Of a stretch of 64,000 bases of DNA, positions 50,301 to 61,100 are shown one piece after another; the first letter of the stretch is position 1; each line of letters begins with the position of its first letter. Position numbers and translations under genes: made by a program. This DNA comes from Fratercula arctica. Lineage: Eukaryota > Chordata > Aves > Charadriiformes > Alcidae. Where the stretch lies: contig CANTUZ010000001.1 in NCBI GenBank assembly GCA_947846985.1, positions 8,232,004 through 8,296,003 on the forward strand. The letters run 5' to 3'. The notes below the pieces were generated by a model. It was not told the origin of the DNA. It ran no database searches and saw only the letters and a program-made list of their open reading frames with translations.

Positions 50301-53300
50301 TGCCTTTGCTATTTTTAGATGTAGAAATTATTTGATTTTCACTCTGATTTTCTAAATATTTCTTGAGGTTTGGTTTCTTGCATTCATTTTTGGTCTCTCA
50401 AATATATCTAAGGCTCCAAGAGCTATCATGCTCAAGTATGATAGACTTTTTAGGCCGTTTCTGAAGTGACTTGGAGAATTTGTACCTAAACTTTCAATGC
50501 ACTGCTTATTTTGATTGAAAAAGTCCTTGCCCCATAGATATGAAAGGACTTAAGTCACAGCAATGCTCATCCCACCTATCCCTAGTCTCTAGGCATCCAC
50601 CACAGGTCTCACAAATCCATGGCGTTTTCCTGCACAACATGTGGAGGGACTTAAGGGTTCAATAACTGGACTCACAATAGCTCTCATGCTTAGTCAGATC
50701 ATGGGCCGTCAAAGCTAGTCAATAGGAAACTCAAAAGGGAGATGCGTGTGTGTTAAAACAACTCCTCCCCACACGTTGGTACCCACCTGCGCAGCTGTAG
50801 ACGGGGTTGCAGGATTTTAGGTACCTAAATCACTTCAGCAGTAAAAATGTTGGTGTCTGCATATCCTCCGATGCCAAAGTGGACTAGGCAGGATTTTGTA
50901 GATCGTTGGTTTCATCTTGGCCAGCTAAACTTGAAGTTTCAGTTGAAGTGCATCACTGTTAGGGTTTGGGGGTTTAGATGCTTTTTTAATGGGGCTGGCC
51001 ATTTACTTTGCTTTGATTTCTCAGTATGTGAACTAAGGAGAAGGTTCAAGGTGTTTGAAGATTACTCCCAAAAGTCTACCCAGTCCTTTCAACATGGAAA
51101 GGCAAATGATTGCATTGATATTCAAAGGTTAGAATGTACGTGAGTCCCAGATATGGCACTCAGCAAGCTGTCGGAATGAGGTAGAAGGAAAAACAGCAGC
51201 TCCCAGTCCGCATGCTCAGGCTAATGAGTTCTGTGCGAAGCAGACAAACGTCAGTTGTTCAAACTGGTGTCGGTATTTGATAAATACACTCAGTTTTGCC
51301 CTTGGTTGGGCTTGGAGACAATTCACCCTGCAGCAATTCAAGCTGACTCTTTCTCCTGATGCCCAGAGAGTTGAGCAGAGCCAATGTTAGAAAACAGACC
51401 CCTGGAAAAGTGGGAACTTGCTTGGGATAGCACTGCTGGGGCTGGCAGGCCACGCAGAGCTCTACATGTCAATGCCAGAGCCCTGAAAATGACCGTGCTG
51501 TCCCTGCAGCCGGGTCATTCCTCATGGCAGCAATCTCCTCTCCCACTCCCAACGGCACTAGCTCCACATCTCCAGGGCTAGCGAGTGGTATTTGTACCCT
51601 TGGGATGGCTAAATGCAGGTCTACCAATGCTGCCGTGAGCCCTGAGCCAGCTCCAAAGCAGAGCACGAACAAACACCTCCCTCCATCTCATCTGCCCTTT
51701 TTTCTTAAAGCATTTCCAGAGCTGCAGACCAGCACAAACCACTGTATCATCTGGGCTGGGGCTGGCACCAGCAATAATACAGGTTACAGTTCGCTCATCC
51801 ATTTGCCCTTTTAGTCTAATGCATAACTCTATCAGTTTCTTAAGCTACCAGAGTTAGTTAGAACATTAGTGAATCAGGCAATGGGTAGGACCTTTGCAGA
51901 TGGATTTTTGTAAGAATAATTTGGCAAATTTCGCTAATGATGCACTCCAGCAGCAATACGTTCTTTGTTCTCCCTTTTCTTTAAAGGGCATGAAATTAGT
52001 GCATCAGCTTTAACTGTATTTCATGTCGGCGTGTCACAACCTCGGTGTCCTTTTAGTTGTGTAGGAGCCTTGAAAGTGTGTTATTTAGATTCAGTGCTGA
52101 ATTTGAAGGAAGTATGATTTTTTTTTTCTGGGCTTTAGCACTGACACTTATTCGCACCCGGCAAATGAAAAGCTATTAGGAAACAGCTCCTCTGGAATGA
52201 CCCCATATATAAAGGAGTGTTAAGAAAAAAGAAGTTTTTCCCAGTGGGTAGGACTACCGTAGCAGTTCTGGTGGCAGAAATGGAGCATCACTCTTTCTTT
52301 TTCTGCTCGCGTTTCAAATGCAGCCATCACTGTAGTACCTAGGCATCAGAAGGAGAACTAGGAGGACTGAGATTAAAGAAGCTGATCTGAGCTGGGTTTA
52401 ATACTACCTGCATTGATGGCCTTGCGATTTTTTTTGTCCAGGCATTCGTCTGGAGAAAGGGAAAGGTGTACCTTTCAGTATTTTTTGATGGATAAATATG
52501 AAGAAGGTGCTGTGGGAAAATACAGGCCCATAAATTGGATTATTTTCAAATTATCTGTGTATTTCAATCCAAAGGAAAAACATCTCAAGAACAATGTAAC
52601 AGAACTATTGTTAGTACTTCAGTATTTTTTTTTTTTTTTTTAAATATCAAGCAGGGAACAGTAGCTTGAACCCTGAACTTCCATCACACGCTTATTAGAC
52701 AATTTTTAAGATATGTTGTGGTTTCAAAATGTCTTCCGGAAAAAGAGAGGTGATTAAATTCAGAACAAATTTACGGCCAGTTAAAATCAGTTAAACTAGA
52801 AATGCGTTCTGAAATCAGACCACAAGCTATAATATCATCATCTGACCAAGCTGTAGTCATCTGAGTATCTCATGAGCTGGTGTTTCAAGCTGCAAGTAGC
52901 TGGATGCTGTGCTGGAGAGAGTCAGGATTTCAATCCTCTCTTCTCACTCTCCGGATCAGTGTCTAAATCTGGGAGTTACTCCCACACCTCACATACAGAG
53001 TCTTCCTGGGATATGGTTGCTTGTTAAAGGGAAAGCTGCCGTTACAGCTGCTCTGATGTAAATCATTCATATCTTTGGCCTCATCCAGATGTAAAACATC
53101 AAAGAAGCTGAATTACGCTCTCTGTTTACTGTCTTCTTCGGTGTATCCACCACACGTGAAAGAGACTGAGTAACAACTCTTAAAATTGTAGTATTCTGTC
53201 TGTATGCAGAGGGCTGACACTGTATGAAGAGAAAAACAAGCTTTTTCTCTTTTAAGATCACCTTTCCTATTTGCCAAGAAGAAATGTTAAATCTGTTATA

Positions 53301-55339
53301 ATGAAATATAAGTTAAACAAAGCCCTGCTCAGAAGATTATTATTTACTAAATAAATTCTAGAGCGGGGGAATAGAACAAATATGACTCACATAGAGCAAA
53401 CTTAAATCCTACACTGGGATAAACTCTTCAAAACTAAACTCCACTTTGAAAAACAATACAGAGCTGTAGGAGCCTTAGTTCCGCTGAGGATCTGGCATTT
53501 CAAATCACCAAGAAGTTTAAAGATGTACTCTAGGTGAAAGAAATGAGGAAGAAACAAGCTACAGGATAAATCTGAAATACAGTCTGCATGTAGGAGTGTC
53601 TCTTCTCCTGCAGAATTTCAGCTGCAGCCGGTGAAGTCATAGGTACGTGGGAAGACTGAAGAGTCTTACACCCCAGCAGTGGTTCCCAGCTGATTGGCAA
53701 AGTAGCCACTGTCACTTAACAAACTCAGTAGATAATGCCAAAGAAGCTCAATGGCACGGGAGCTGAAATGCCTCGAGTAAGAAGAAGGAGGTAAAAAACC
53801 CAAACACAAAAGCCCGAATCGAAGCACCCTGCTAAGCCAGCTTGAAGGTAGCCAGCGTCTATGCAAAATGTGGGATCTTGGAAAGGTCAGAGGTTACTGT
53901 CCAATGAAAAGTTAAAGGGCACTGAATAAAATGAATTAGTTGCTGTTGCATCTAGATGTTCTGGGAACTGAGCCAGCGTGAACAGCAAATGACCAAATAA
54001 AAACAATGCCGAGATTTCTGCTAGGAGAAAAGGAGAATGTTGCTGTCTTAGAGCATTCTCACATAGCTCAGACAGTAACGAACAGGCAGCAGACCAGTAG
54101 GTTATAAATGCACAGTAAAGATTTATTTGCTTAAACTGCGGGGTGGTGTGATCTGGTGGGATGTACCCCCATCCCGTAAGGGGGGAAACCTTGCCTGCTG
54201 GTTTCCCTTCTGCTCCAGAATTGCTGTGGGGAAATGTAGACCCTCCTTTTGAAGCAGGCAGTGAAATAAAACATTGAGGTGCAGGGAACATCTTCTTCTC
54301 TTTGCTGGCATCAATCTGCAGCATCTTACTCTTCAAAGTGCCACTGACTCACTGAAATGGATTTTGTACACCCCCTCAAGTTAGTCTGCTAGCTCGCGTT
54401 GGTAGTTTTCCCAGGCTTAGGTTGAATTATCACTTTCTGTGTTGCTGGAGCATTGCCGTAGGGTGTCGATTGCGAGGAATTAGAGCTTACCTCCAAAACT
54501 TCAACTTTTCCTCCTGCAAAACAAAACTTGGCCCATTAGGTCACACAATGAGCAACGTGCCCGCAGGAGGGACCGTTGACCAGGCTGTACAAGGGATGTG
54601 TCCTTTCAGAGAGGAACCTCACTAAATGATACACCTCTAGCTGAATCCTTGCCCCAACATCCCATGTTGTTGGTCAGCAAGTCACAACATTTTACGAAGC
54701 TACCAACAGAGCTATGGAGAAGAACAAGGTCTGGAAACTGGTTTTGTGCCATTCTTATGCAGCTTAAACAGGTCTGGAGTTTCTGGGATCACCCATCCTA
54801 AGACCCAGCCATGGCTCCACCTTTAAATAGGTGGAGCCCAGTCCTCAGTGGGTTGGCTAAATAAGGTGGCTTATTGCTCGTACAACAATTTCACAGCTGC
54901 CTCGGGGATAATGAGGCTTTGATTTATCTCCTTCAGTTCGGTGGGATTTTACGCTAAATGCTTGACTCATTAGTAACTTCAGTGCATCATCCCACTGCCC
55001 CTAACAAGGTGTCTCGTTCTGTGGAAGGAGAAATGATTTAGTGGAAAAATGCTTTTAACATCCCTTTTGCAGACTGAAAGATATTCAGTAACACACTTTA
55101 AACCTCCTTTCCTTTCCTTGAACTGCAGAAGAGAGGGTCTAACTATTTACATTGTCACACAGCCAGTACTGAAATGTTCACGTGCCACAATAAAGAGACT
55201 ATGTATTCACCTAAGATAATATATTAATGTGACGTTCTGTTAGACCTCGATTTTCAGGACATGCCTTACGCTCATTAATTTAACATTAATTTGCATTTAG
55301 CAGCCCTAATGATTATATAGGTCAAGAAAACTAAAATAT
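47325..55339. other. DLG2 intron up to the exon, no gene recognised
   Basis: Unique sequence holding a (GGTTT)11 array, an A run at about 48887-48899 and a 17-T run at 52625-52641. The longest open frame (149 codons, minus, 53887-54336) has no recognisable domain. Confidence 0.55.
49638..49692. repeat. (GGTTT)11 microsatellite
   Basis: Eleven uninterrupted GGTTT units. The plus open frame reading through it as a GLVWF repeat is an artefact of the array. Confidence 0.97.
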
Positions 55340-55369
55340 CTTTATTCTCTGATTTTTTTATCTCCTTAG
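55340..55369 (+). promoter_or_regulatory. DLG2: Splice acceptor of the DLG2 exon
   Basis: A pyrimidine-rich run (tttattctctgatttttt, then tctccttag) ends in AG at 55368-55369. A CTGAT at 55349-55353 or the CTAAAAT just upstream could act as branch point. A second AG follows at once (AGAG), but using it would shift the frame by two bases against the known DLG reading frame, so the first AG is chosen. Confidence 0.85.
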
Positions 55370-55484
55370 AGTACGCTCGGTTTGAGGCAAAAATCCATGA
55401 CCTGCGCGAGCAGATGATGAATCACAGCATGAGTTCTGGGTCCGGCTCCCTGAGGACTAATCAGAAGAGGTCACTGTATGTCAG
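55370..55484 (+). CDS. DLG2: DLG2 internal coding exon (PDZ3-SH3 linker and first SH3 strand), partial gene
   Basis: The 115-bp exon reads as two bases of a split codon (AG), 37 full codons, then two bases (AG) of a split Arg codon, so it is bounded by a phase 1 intron upstream and a phase 2 intron downstream. The product begins [14 protein letters not shown], continues through [17 protein letters not shown] and ends KRSLYV(R). This is the segment joining PDZ3 to the SH3 domain in Discs-large MAGUKs, the synaptic scaffolds that tether NMDA-type receptors and potassium channels under the postsynaptic membrane; KRSLYVR is the first SH3 strand. From family knowledge, DLG1 has YSRFEAK and MNSSIS, and DLG4 has [34 protein letters not shown] and TNQKR point to DLG2. 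The split first codon would be Glu if the previous exon ends in G. Neither flanking exon is visible in the window. The frame is intact, so a functional gene is likely. Confidence 0.95.
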
Positions 55485-55490
55485 GTGAGC
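55482..55490 (+). promoter_or_regulatory. DLG2: Splice donor of the DLG2 exon
   Basis: CAG|GTGAGC is a near-perfect U1-type donor. The GT is at 55485-55486, directly after the two bases of the split Arg codon, matching the phase 2 junction expected before the ALFDYD/AMFDYD SH3 exon of this family. Confidence 0.9.
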
Positions 55491-56904
55491 GGGGAGAGCT
55501 TTCTCCTGGGAGTATGTCGGCAGCTACCTTGTCTCTGCCTGACTCGTGTGTCGCGGGTTTGGCAAGGTGGGAAAGAAGTTTGAGGAACTGAGTGGAACTG
55601 AACTGAGAAATGCATCGATCTTACAAGCGCAACATCACCAGTGTGAAAACTGGATAAAGCCCTCTTGCTTAATCTGATCATTTCAAGCTGTTTTCAAAGA
55701 GCATTTTGCTTTTATGGTGATTTGGTTTTATGAGATGAAGATTTCTTACCGGTAGTCGGCTCTTTCGATAACCGAGATGGATATTGTGTTGTAGTGATGC
55801 ATTGCATTTCTGTGCAAGGTCTTGCCCAGACATGGAACGATTATCCTCACAAAGAGCACTTTTCCCCCAAGACCTTGTTCTTACAAAGCAAGGAAAATTA
55901 TACGCTATTCTGAATGCATGACAATCTGCTGCTATCCCCTTGCATGTGTTTATGCTTCTATCAGTCTACGCTACAAAGAATTTACCATCTACCTAGCAAG
56001 ATCAAATATGCAGATGAGATGCTAAACAAGCTGATGTACGTAGCTTAAATGGGGTAGTGAATAACAGAGGAACTGCCTAACTGTGAGCCAGGCGCTAGCG
56101 GTGGTTGTCGTTTTGCTTTGACTGTGCAAGTCTATTGCCATAGCCATTGCTGGCTGAAAGGCTGGGAGTTGCCCAGTTGCCCCCGGCAAAGCTCTTGCTG
56201 TCACTCACCTCTTTGGGACTCGGGGAGACTATGGGACTCCGTGCCACATATTTTAATAATCTTAATAATTATGCTTCTCTAGGCTTTTCATTTTCATTTC
56301 TCTCCCCCTCCCCCCTCCCCCCCCCCCACTTTATGCTCAGCATATAATTTGAAATTCCTGACAATCATGAAGTAGAGGGAAGCAATTTGTCAGCCTCCAG
56401 GCAGTGATAATTATTCTTGGGGGAGCTAATTCAGGTGATAACATTGCAGAGATCCAATTAAGGCTAAATTCTACATTTTGTCATTATGCCCTCAGCATGA
56501 AGGGGTAAGGTAGGAGAGAAGGAAGGAAAATCTTAAATGATAGCATGGATGGTCTTATTCTAGTGGGTAGCAATCATGTGAAGCACTAATTGGTACTGCT
56601 GCCAGAAAGAGCGAGGACTGAAAGGATATGGATCACTGTTACCAGTGACCTTGCTATTGGGCAAGGTCAGGTTGGAAGTGTCACAGTTTTCGATGCATCT
56701 TTAACCTTCTCTGACTTCTCCAGCTCTCTTTTGACTTCTGGAGCTTTTCCACTTGCAGTAGTTTTTTTCCAGACCAAACCCAGAGTGACTTTATCGCCAA
56801 GAGCTTTGGTCAGCTTCCTGATTGTGCGTTTTATAAAAAGCTACAGTTATTGGACATGTAGTGCCAGATCCAAGCTTACTTTTCTTGAGGTAAGCCAGGA
56901 ACAA
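55485..56904. other. DLG2 intron immediately downstream of the exon
   Basis: Unique sequence. It contains a pyrimidine and C-rich tract at 56301-56328. No second exon is recognisable. Confidence 0.6.
56301..56328. repeat. Homopyrimidine, C-rich tract
   Basis: Runs of five, six and about eleven C separated by single T, following a CT-rich stretch. The complementary strand is a G-rich purine tract that could form a quadruplex or triplex; this is inference. Confidence 0.85.
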
Positions 56905-58172
56905 AAAATGTGGTGAACAAAAGCAGGTCCTGCCTGACGAACCTGATCTCCTTCTATGACAAGATGACCCGATTATTGGATGAGGGAAAGGCTGTGGACA
57001 TTGTCTACCTAGACTTTCAAAAAGCATTTGACACTGTCCCCCATAGAATTCTCATGGAAAAACTGGCGGCTCATGGCCTGGAGGAGCATACGATCTGCTG
57101 GATCCAGCACTGGCTGGATGGGCGGTCCCAAAGAGTGGTGGTCAATGGAGTTAAATCCAGCTGGCGGCCGGTCACAAGTGGTGTCCCTCAGGGCTCAGTG
57201 TTGGGGCCATTTCTGTTTAACATCTTGATAGACGACCTTGATAAGGACATAGAGTGTATCATCAGCAAGTTCACAGATGACACCAAGTTAAGCGGGAGTG
57301 TTGATCTGCATGAGGACAGGGAGGCTCTACAGAGAGACTTGGATAGATTGGATCAATGGGCCAATGCTAATGGAATGTGCTTCAACAAGGCCAAGTGCCA
57401 GGTCCTGCACTTGGGCCACAACAACCCCACGCATCGCTACAGGCTGGGGGAAGTGTGGCTGGGAGCTGCCTGGCAGAAAAGGACCTGGGGGTTCTCATTG
57501 ACAAGCGGCTGAACATGAGCCAGCAGCGTGCCCAGGTGGCCAAGAAAGCCAATGGCATCCTGGCTTGTATTAGAAATAGTGTGACCAGCAGAAGGAGGGA
57601 GGTGATTGTCCCCCCGGACTCAGCACTGGTGAGGCCACACCTTGAGTATTGTGTCCAGTTCTGGGCACCTCAATACGAGAGAGATCTCGAGGTGCTGGAG
57701 CGAGGGCAGAGGAGGGCAACGAAGCTGGGGAAGGGCCTGGAGAATAAATCTGATGAGGAGCGATTGAAGGAGCTGGGACTGTTTAGCTTGAGGAAGAGGA
57801 GGCTGAGGGGAGACCTCATCACTCTCTACAACTACTTGAAAGGACATTGGAGAGAGGTTGGTGCTGGTCTCTTCTCCCAGGTAATTAGCGACAGAACAAG
57901 AGGGAATGGGTTCAAGCTGCAGCAGGGGAGGTTTAGGCTGGAGATTAGGAAAAAATTCTTCCCAGAAAGAGTGGTCAGACACTGGCATAGGCTGCCCAGG
58001 GAGGTGGTGGAGTCACCACCCCTGAATGCGTTTGAGAGTCGTTTAGATGTGGTGTTGGGGGATATGGTGTAGGGGAGAACTTTGTAGAGTGGGGTTGATG
58101 GTTGGACGCGATGATCCCAAGGGTCTTTTCCAACCTAAATAATTCTATGATTCTGTGATTCTATGATTCTAA
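56905..58172 (+). mobile_element. CR1 LINE, 5'-truncated, about 1.27 kb
   Basis: The longest CR1 in the window, sense to DLG2. It begins inside the reverse transcriptase ([14 protein letters not shown]) and runs through the 3' UTR (ggttggacgcgatgatccc, gggtcttttccaacc) to a four-unit octamer-type tail (attctatgattctgtgattc and on). It lies about 1.4 kb downstream of the exon donor. Young by its 3' end match with the copy at 47.2 kb. Confidence 0.96.
56910..58072 (+). pseudogene. CR1 ORF2 reverse-transcriptase fragment, frameshifted
   Basis: Frame one (56910-57512) carries RT motif A ([13 protein letters not shown], with the catalytic Asp at residue 35 of the frame), then [14 protein letters not shown] and the catalytic box at 57270-57281, which reads FTDD where CR1 elements have FADD. 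Near 57461 the homologous frame shifts by what looks like a one-base loss. The second frame continues with [48 protein letters not shown] and [11 protein letters not shown] to a TAG at 58070-58072. The endonuclease and N-terminal RT are missing, so the copy cannot move by itself. Confidence 0.93.
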
Positions 58173-61100
58173 GAAGTCCAGACCAGCGACCAGGTCAATT
58201 CAGGTGTGGGCTAACACAGGGTCCTGAACAACTAGTAAGTTGAGCTGCAGCAAAGCCCAATTATCCCTGTATCAGCATCGACCTGGTAAGCCCTGCTGAG
58301 AACTGAGGCTTATTAGCTCGCACGCTCCGCCAAGATAATATATCTGTGCTGCATCTGGACTAGCCTAGTTCTTCCATGCGGTATTGCTCTGCGTGGACCA
58401 ATGAGCCTGGTTTTCTGCTAGTTCATGAATTCTGGATGTGGTCTGTCTCACTAAGCTGATACGCCCTGGTGCTTCCCCGCAGGAATCTTTGATGTCTTAG
58501 CTGCATATATAAATATCACTTCCCAAACCGTAAATGCAAAAAAAAAACCCTGTTATTTTATTCCAGAGTCATTCCAAAAAATGCCCCAAACCTCTCAAGC
58601 AGAAAACCTCAAAGGCCTCAGTTACTTTTGTTAGCAGAAGTTTTTTGCAGTCAAACCCACACAATTGGCCGTGTTCAACTCTGGGAAGTCTGAGAGGCGC
58701 TTTATATTATTGTAATGTTTTTGTAGTGCAGCAGTGCCTGCAGCATTGTGCCGGGCACTGTTAGTTCGTATCATACGCACTAATTACAAAGGTAGCTTAT
58801 GTCTACGTTAGGCACTGAGGAAAAAATAAATGTGGTCTCAGAAATATGCTTGTTTTCAGAGACTGAAATTTTCACTTCAGCAATAAACTCTTTACAGCCA
58901 GAAAAATGTCTGGGATTTGGCTTTTTTTTTTTTTTTTTTTTTTTGGTATTCTTACAACTCAGAAATTTCTGTTTCAATGGATCGTTTTGGTCAGCATGTG
59001 CAAGAGAACCAGAGGCAAATCGCCAGATGTTGCAAATCTGTAGCTGTGATGCCAAGTTTATGATTCAAGTTTGCTGTTTCCCTTTCTTTGAGTTGTAGAG
59101 ATTTTGCTGTCCTTCACTGAATACAAGCACAGTTATTTTTTAGCCAGAGAGCTTACCCAAAGTAAATAACTGTGTTCTAAGCAGTGCAAGGGAATAAAAT
59201 TAAGTCCTATATAGGTTGCAAAAATTAAAAATAAGTGTCATTATTTGCTCAGAGAAATCCCAACAGAAAAGAGGGTGAGAAAAAGCAAAGCTCCGTAAGC
59301 AGATTTGCCCGTGGATGTGGGGTTCATTGGATGCAGGGTTTTCTTCTTTACCTGGCAGTCTGTCATTTCCCCATCCAGCCCCTACTAGAACAGCACAACA
59401 TTTTTAATTGAAAGGTATAAAAGAAGCTATATTGAATGAAGTGAGGTAAAATTTAATATGGGGATAACGTGTTGTACATAGGACTAGAAGTAGTTGGGTG
59501 AAAGCAATTATAAGTCACACTTAAGCAGTGTACGTACCACAGGAAAGCGATCAAAAATGACTTTTTCAGAAGAAATCATGTAGCTCTCTGACATGATCTT
59601 CTATGATCTGGTGTTTCTGATTTTCACTACTTTCACTACTTTTTTCTTTCTTTATCACACTTTGTCTTAATAATTTCTGTTGCCTCCTGGAATATTCCCC
59701 AGGAATTTACTGAAATAGGGTTTTTTTCAGTATTACTTGTTTCTTTTGTATCACAGGCCCTATATCTCTGTTTGGGATGTTATCAGAATGTCTATGACAT
59801 TAAAGGCAAAGTATTATAAGTCTTCAGGGGAGGACTGAGCCGTAGGAAATGCTGTTAACACTTTTGGGAGCCCACATCTTCTTTGTCATTAAACCCCTCT
59901 GTTGAGGAAAAGAAATAGAGAAAGAAAAGCAGGAAGTGAGAGAACAGATGTGAAATATAACAAGTCTGATTACTTATAAGGTTTGGGTTTTTTTTATGTG
60001 AAGGTGAATAAACTTAATTTGAATTCAATAACTGAACTGAGAGGCTAAAAAAATTTCTGCTATTATCCTTTTTAGTTCATTGGAATTCAGCCATCAGCTC
60101 ATGATTAATGAGGAAAGTAAACAAACCCATCACCAGCTAAATGCTCTGCTATATACACAAATCATGGGGTTTTTAGTGTTTCTTATGCAAATTCATATCC
60201 TTCTTTTTCTCTTTTTGGCTCAAGGCTTTAAAATCCGCTCTTGGAAGATTTTATATTTCATTGTCTTGAAATAGATAAGCGCTTGTCTTTGTCCTTCTAG
60301 GTCCACATCCATAGTCAATTTTTTCTGGCTACGGGTGGTGGCTATCTATACTCCTAGGAAAAGCCAGATCATGTTATTTAACCCACAGGCTATGGAACGT
60401 GACGGCCTCTTGAAGAGTTAAACATCAGAGGAGCACTTTAAAAAGTTTGGTGCACGCCAGCAGCCATTGAAACTTTAGTATAAAATTGCCGAGCTTTGGA
60501 GGAAACTGAGATCTTAGGCGTGATGAAGCGTTTTTCCTGTTGATTTGCTAGATTCCTCCTAAGCTTAAAGCACTTGTGCTAGATTTCTGAGGGTAAAAGT
60601 AGATACTTCGATAATTGCTGCTAGATGTACAAAGAAAAGGTTTTCAGGAATCATCTGGCATCCAAGAACTGCCTTCTTGCAGTCTGTTGTTGACTTACGG
60701 ATGAAAAATAATTAGATAAGCTTAGAATAAACAGCCGTGGAACCTTTTAATCTTTATTCAATCCAGACAGCTTCTGAAATAAAGTCTATAGTTAAAAATT
60801 CGAATTGTCCAAAGCCACAAACCGGTGCTGTGCAGGTGTATCACTCTGCAGAAACAGCTCAAAATCCCCCCCTACACCCCAGCCCTTTCATTGCTGCTTC
60901 ACTGTTTAAAATCTCTTCGGTACCATCGGTGACCAAACATCATCCCACCTAATTGTGGCTACTTGTTGCCCTGCGTAAAGGGGTTGGTTGAGCTCACCGA
61001 AATGCAGATATTCCAACTTCAGCACTAGTTTCAGATCTGTCAGCACAATGTGAATTGTGCGGTTGGCTGTAAAGGTGGGTATGGAAATCAGAGCTGGGGA

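Noticed and set aside
52215..52300. Another CR1 remnant (aagaagtttttcccagtggg)
   Set aside because: The similarity is too short and interrupted to separate from chance.
53887..54336. A 149-codon minus-strand gene
   Set aside because: No domain, splice sites or start context recognised; length is within what chance can give in 64 kb of six-frame sequence.
56910..58072. A functional reverse transcriptase gene
   Set aside because: It is 5' truncated, frameshifted near 57461 and has FTDD at the catalytic box.
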